The translations under genes were made by a program, and so were the position numbers. Under the pieces are notes generated by a model. It did not search any database. It saw only the letters and a list, made by a program, of their open reading frames with translations, and was not told the origin of the DNA. Of a stretch of DNA of 64,000 nt, positions 61,767 to 64,000 are shown piece after piece. Numbering within the stretch: position 1 is the first letter of the stretch; every line of letters starts with the position of its first letter. Source of the stretch: Cellvibrionales bacterium (GTDB taxonomy: Bacteria; Pseudomonadota; Gammaproteobacteria; Pseudomonadales; JAHEIH01); assembly GCA_024639455.1 (NCBI GenBank), contig JAHEIH010000005.1, positions 230,434 to 294,433 on the forward strand. The letters run 5' to 3'.

Positions 61767-63368
61767 ATGCGCCCCACTCGCCTTATGTTATGTTCAGCCG
61801 TTGTGATTCTAACCGCCTGTGGCGGCGGCAGTGCGCCCGCCAACAATACCCCAGCACCTACACCACCGGTGGTTACCACCCCACCCGAGCCAGTGCCCTA
61901 TTTTGCGAGCGAATCACTAACGGTGGATCTCACCGCCTACCCCGTGGTGCAAGAATGCCACAACCAAGTGAACCTAGACGCCGATGGGCCGATCATTTCG
62001 GAAATGGTCTTTCCGGTCGCAATCAACGACGACAACTACGTTGATTTCATGGTGCTATACCACTGCCCTACCGACCCGGGTTACTTTGGCATCACCCACG
62101 ACGAGCCGCCCAAAACACTGGTCATACCATACCTTTCAGATACCAACGGCAACTTCAGCGCCAAGCCACAAGAGGTGTTTGGCAAAGCCTATCCACAGTT
62201 TGACCAAATGCCGCGTAAATACGTGTTAGAAGACGTCAACGGCGATGGTCGCACCGACATTGGCCTGGCGATTAACCGCGACGACGGGCGCTACAATCAA
62301 GAGTCTGAATACCAACTGGTGTTGCTCTCTCAGCCCAATAACACCTATTCCATGGAGCGCATCGATACCCAGTTCCACATGATGTCGCACTCGATCAACA
62401 AGGCTAAAAACGAACTTAGCAGTTACGATATTCTTTGGGGTGGCTATTGCTGCACCGCCGACGTGGCCGCCTTCCGCTATGTGGATGGCGCCTGGGAAGA
62501 TGTAAGCCACAAGTACCCCAACACCAGCTATATCGACCTTGTGGGGCTAGGCAACGACTGGGGCACAGAGTTTAACGTGAACAACACAGCCGAAGGCCAG
62601 GCTATGGCTATGCTGGGCCACCGCAACGGCGAGATCGACGTGATCCCCGCCAAGGGCATGAACCTTTGGGTGATGGAAAACGACACCTGGCGCTTGAACG
62701 ACACCTTCTTGGTGGAAAGCGCCGGTGTGGGGCAATTCATTAGCTGGGGCGATGGGCAACCCTACACCCTACCCATTTGGAACATCGATGGCCGTGAACT
62801 ACTCGTGGATGTCTTCACCCAACAAAGCTGCATGATGCAACACAACAACAAAGCCATTTTTGTGGCGCAGGTTGGTGGCCGTGGCCAAGAAGACGGTAGC
62901 GACTTCGACCGCGACATTGCCTATGGCGACGACAACATTGCGCTGGAATTTGTGAACTACCTGCGCTTTTACGACGTGACAGATAATACCTTTCAAGACG
63001 CCGGCCTAAGCGTGGCAAACGAACAGAACAACAGCGTGGGCAATTACTTCGACTGTATGGATGTGAACAACGACGGCCATACCGATATTGTGATGCACAG
63101 CTTTGTGAACAGCTGGCGCGACAACTGGACCAAAACACAAACCCCGGTGGTGTATTTAAACAACGGCGACAGCCAGTTTGAATACATCGACTACGAAGGC
63201 GAAGACACCATCAGCAACAACTACGACGAATACTACGGCAAGTTGTGGGACATAGATGGTGATGGTTTGATGGATCTGATCCGTATTCCTGTTAGATCAG
63301 GGGCCGAAGGCGATACCCTAGATCAGAAGATACATATTCATCTAGCCCAGAAGGGCTTGGGGCAATAG
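61767..63368 (+). CDS. FG-GAP/VCBS-like repeat lipoprotein
   Basis: The 533-aa protein has a lipoprotein signal (LMLCSAVVILTACGGG, lipobox LTAC), a proline- and threonine-rich linker, and a long beta-propeller-like region. Three calcium-binding-type motifs are seen: DVNGDGRTDIGLA, DVNNDGHTDIV and DIDGDGLMDLIR. These are typical of FG-GAP/VCBS repeats of surface-exposed proteins. The ATG at 61767 has AGGAGG directly upstream; a GTG at 61761 is also possible. The function is unknown; adhesion or ligand binding is only a family guess. Confidence 0.85.
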   Translation: MRPTRLMLCSAVVILTACGGGSAPANNTPAPTPPVVTTPPEPVPYFASESLTVDLTAYPVVQECHNQVNLDADGPIISEMVFPVAINDDNYVDFMVLYHCPTDPGYFGITHDEPPKTLVIPYLSDTNGNFSAKPQEVFGKAYPQFDQMPRKYVLEDVNGDGRTDIGLAINRDDGRYNQESEYQLVLLSQPNNTYSMERIDTQFHMMSHSINKAKNELSSYDILWGGYCCTADVAAFRYVDGAWEDVSHKYPNTSYIDLVGLGNDWGTEFNVNNTAEGQAMAMLGHRNGEIDVIPAKGMNLWVMENDTWRLNDTFLVESAGVGQFISWGDGQPYTLPIWNIDGRELLVDVFTQQSCMMQHNNKAIFVAQVGGRGQEDGSDFDRDIAYGDDNIALEFVNYLRFYDVTDNTFQDAGLSVANEQNNSVGNYFDCMDVNNDGHTDIVMHSFVNSWRDNWTKTQTPVVYLNNGDSQFEYIDYEGEDTISNNYDEYYGKLWDIDGDGLMDLIRIPVRSGAEGDTLDQKIHIHLAQKGLGQ

Positions 63369-63406
63369 CAGTTACCTTAATCGCCATTAGCAGTTAATAC
63401 TGTGTT

Positions 63407-63880
63407 CTAGCTGCACATCATCTTGAACGAGTAGTTGTCGTCTTGGATGGCGTAAAGCCAGATGGCGCAGTTCTTGTTGAGATTAGTTTTTTCGCCAAGT
63501 GACAGCTGTCTGGTGCTTCCATTCAATGATATATAGGCGCGATTTCCACGACTCTTGCCGCCAATCATGAACGGAATCTTTTCGTCGGTGACCAGCAAGG
63601 GCTTTTCTTTAGTGGTGGCAAAGTCGGTGCCGGATGGCACAAAGCCTAGCTGCGATGGCTGTACCACAAAGCCGCTGGGAGCGATGATTTTAGCAGCGGC
63701 TTCTTGCAGTTTGCTCACCCCGCTAGTGGTGTAGTTGGCGTCGTCGTCGTTGAATACGTAAATAGGAAACGACATACCGATCATCGACACGATGGTGCCG
63801 ACCACAGTAAAAAAATTGGCGGATTTGTCGCCGACGAGTTTGTCGAATAACTGCACGGTGCTGTCCTTGTGATGATTCAC
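63407..63880 (-). CDS. Hypothetical membrane-anchored protein (157 aa)
   Basis: I recognise no family. The protein has a short charged N-terminus, one membrane helix near residues 23-43 (FFTVVGTIVSMIGMSFPIYVF), and a C-terminal part of about 110 residues with predicted beta structure and several glycines (MIGGKSRGNRAYISLNG). It converges on the FG-GAP lipoprotein gene with a 38-base gap. The ATG at 63880 has AAGGACAGC upstream, supporting the call. Confidence 0.6.
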   Translation of the reverse strand: MNHHKDSTVQLFDKLVGDKSANFFTVVGTIVSMIGMSFPIYVFNDDDANYTTSGVSKLQEAAAKIIAPSGFVVQPSQLGFVPSGTDFATTKEKPLLVTDEKIPFMIGGKSRGNRAYISLNGSTRQLSLGEKTNLNKNCAIWLYAIQDDNYSFKMMCS

Positions 63881-63894
63881 GGTTCTTTAGTAAT

Positions 63895-63942
63895 ACGTGA
63901 GGTGAGCTTCCGTGCTCATAGCGTCTGCTATATGCCTCACGT
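63895..63942. other. Three-stem palindromic element near the right edge
   Basis: An 8-bp outer stem, ACGTGAGG (63895-63902) with CCTCACGT (63935-63942), encloses two small hairpins. They are TGAGC-ttccgt-GCTCA (63903-63918) and TAGC-gtct-GCTA (63919-63930). The arrangement is a potential three-way junction. It lies upstream of the hypothetical gene at 63407-63880; the rest of the window to 64000 shows no gene. Confidence 0.55.
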
Positions 63943-64000
63943 GTGGTATTTATAACCCCTTATTTTGGGTTTGGGGGAATTTAAACCGTGTATTGGGGCG

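Noticed and set aside
63895..63942. Integron attC site
   Set aside because: The outer arms ACGTGAGG/CCTCACGT do not carry the GTTRRRY/RYYYAAC core sequences, and there is no integrase or cassette structure.

Overview
The window is chromosomal DNA from a gammaproteobacterium, most likely a marine or aquatic member of the Pseudomonadales/Cellvibrionales. The evidence is gene order. The blocks leuC-leuD-leuB-asd-fimV-truA-trpF-accD-folC-dedD-cvpA-purF, moxR-DUF58-tgpA, tal next to a STAS/response-regulator pair and mlaA, recA-recX, and cysG-serS-crcB-rarA-lolA-ftsK with divergent trxB-aat-bpt all follow the arrangement familiar from Pseudomonas and its relatives. The exact genus cannot be read from the sequence. 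Coding density is very high, and many neighbours overlap by 4 bases (ATGA or GTGA).

Layout. 1-3000 (minus): the 5' part of tig, tRNA-Leu(UAG), and a DUF1289-miaE-GH84 operon. 3120-5895: acnB with a clear promoter and a terminator shared with the convergent tgpA gene. 5873-23104 (minus): moxR-DUF58-tgpA, then purine, folate, fatty-acid, tryptophan, tRNA-modification and polar-assembly genes, then asd and leuBDC. A LysR regulator diverges from leuC. 23214-31575 (mainly plus): folD, dusA, slt, tal and terB, with an AsmA-family gene on the minus strand. 31557-38579 (minus): STAS protein, PP2C response regulator, mlaA, hrpA and a conserved unknown. 38706-45489 (plus): mnmC, a ComFB-glutaminyl cyclase pair, an M16 protease and a 3-methyladenine glycosylase. 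45486-56942 (minus): a Spy-like protein, recX-recA with a LexA box, a degenerate histidine-kinase-like protein, a 64-aa protein, then cysG to ftsK. 57047-59408 (plus): trxB and the two N-degron aminoacyl-transferases aat and bpt.

After bpt the conserved order (infA/clpA would be expected) breaks and an accessory stretch begins. It holds a HicAB toxin-antitoxin pair whose toxin gene looks frameshifted, a tandem array of about seven 80-bp structured palindromic repeats with compensatory base changes in both inner hairpins, a secreted cupin protein, an FG-GAP/VCBS-type lipoprotein and a membrane-anchored unknown. A further three-stem palindrome lies near the right edge.

The most noteworthy items are the covarying repeat array, the hicA frameshift, a histidine-kinase-like protein that has lost its phosphoacceptor His and its nucleotide-binding motifs, and truA, for which the only plausible start is a CTG overlapping the fimV stop codon. 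No large new defence or mobile system was seen.
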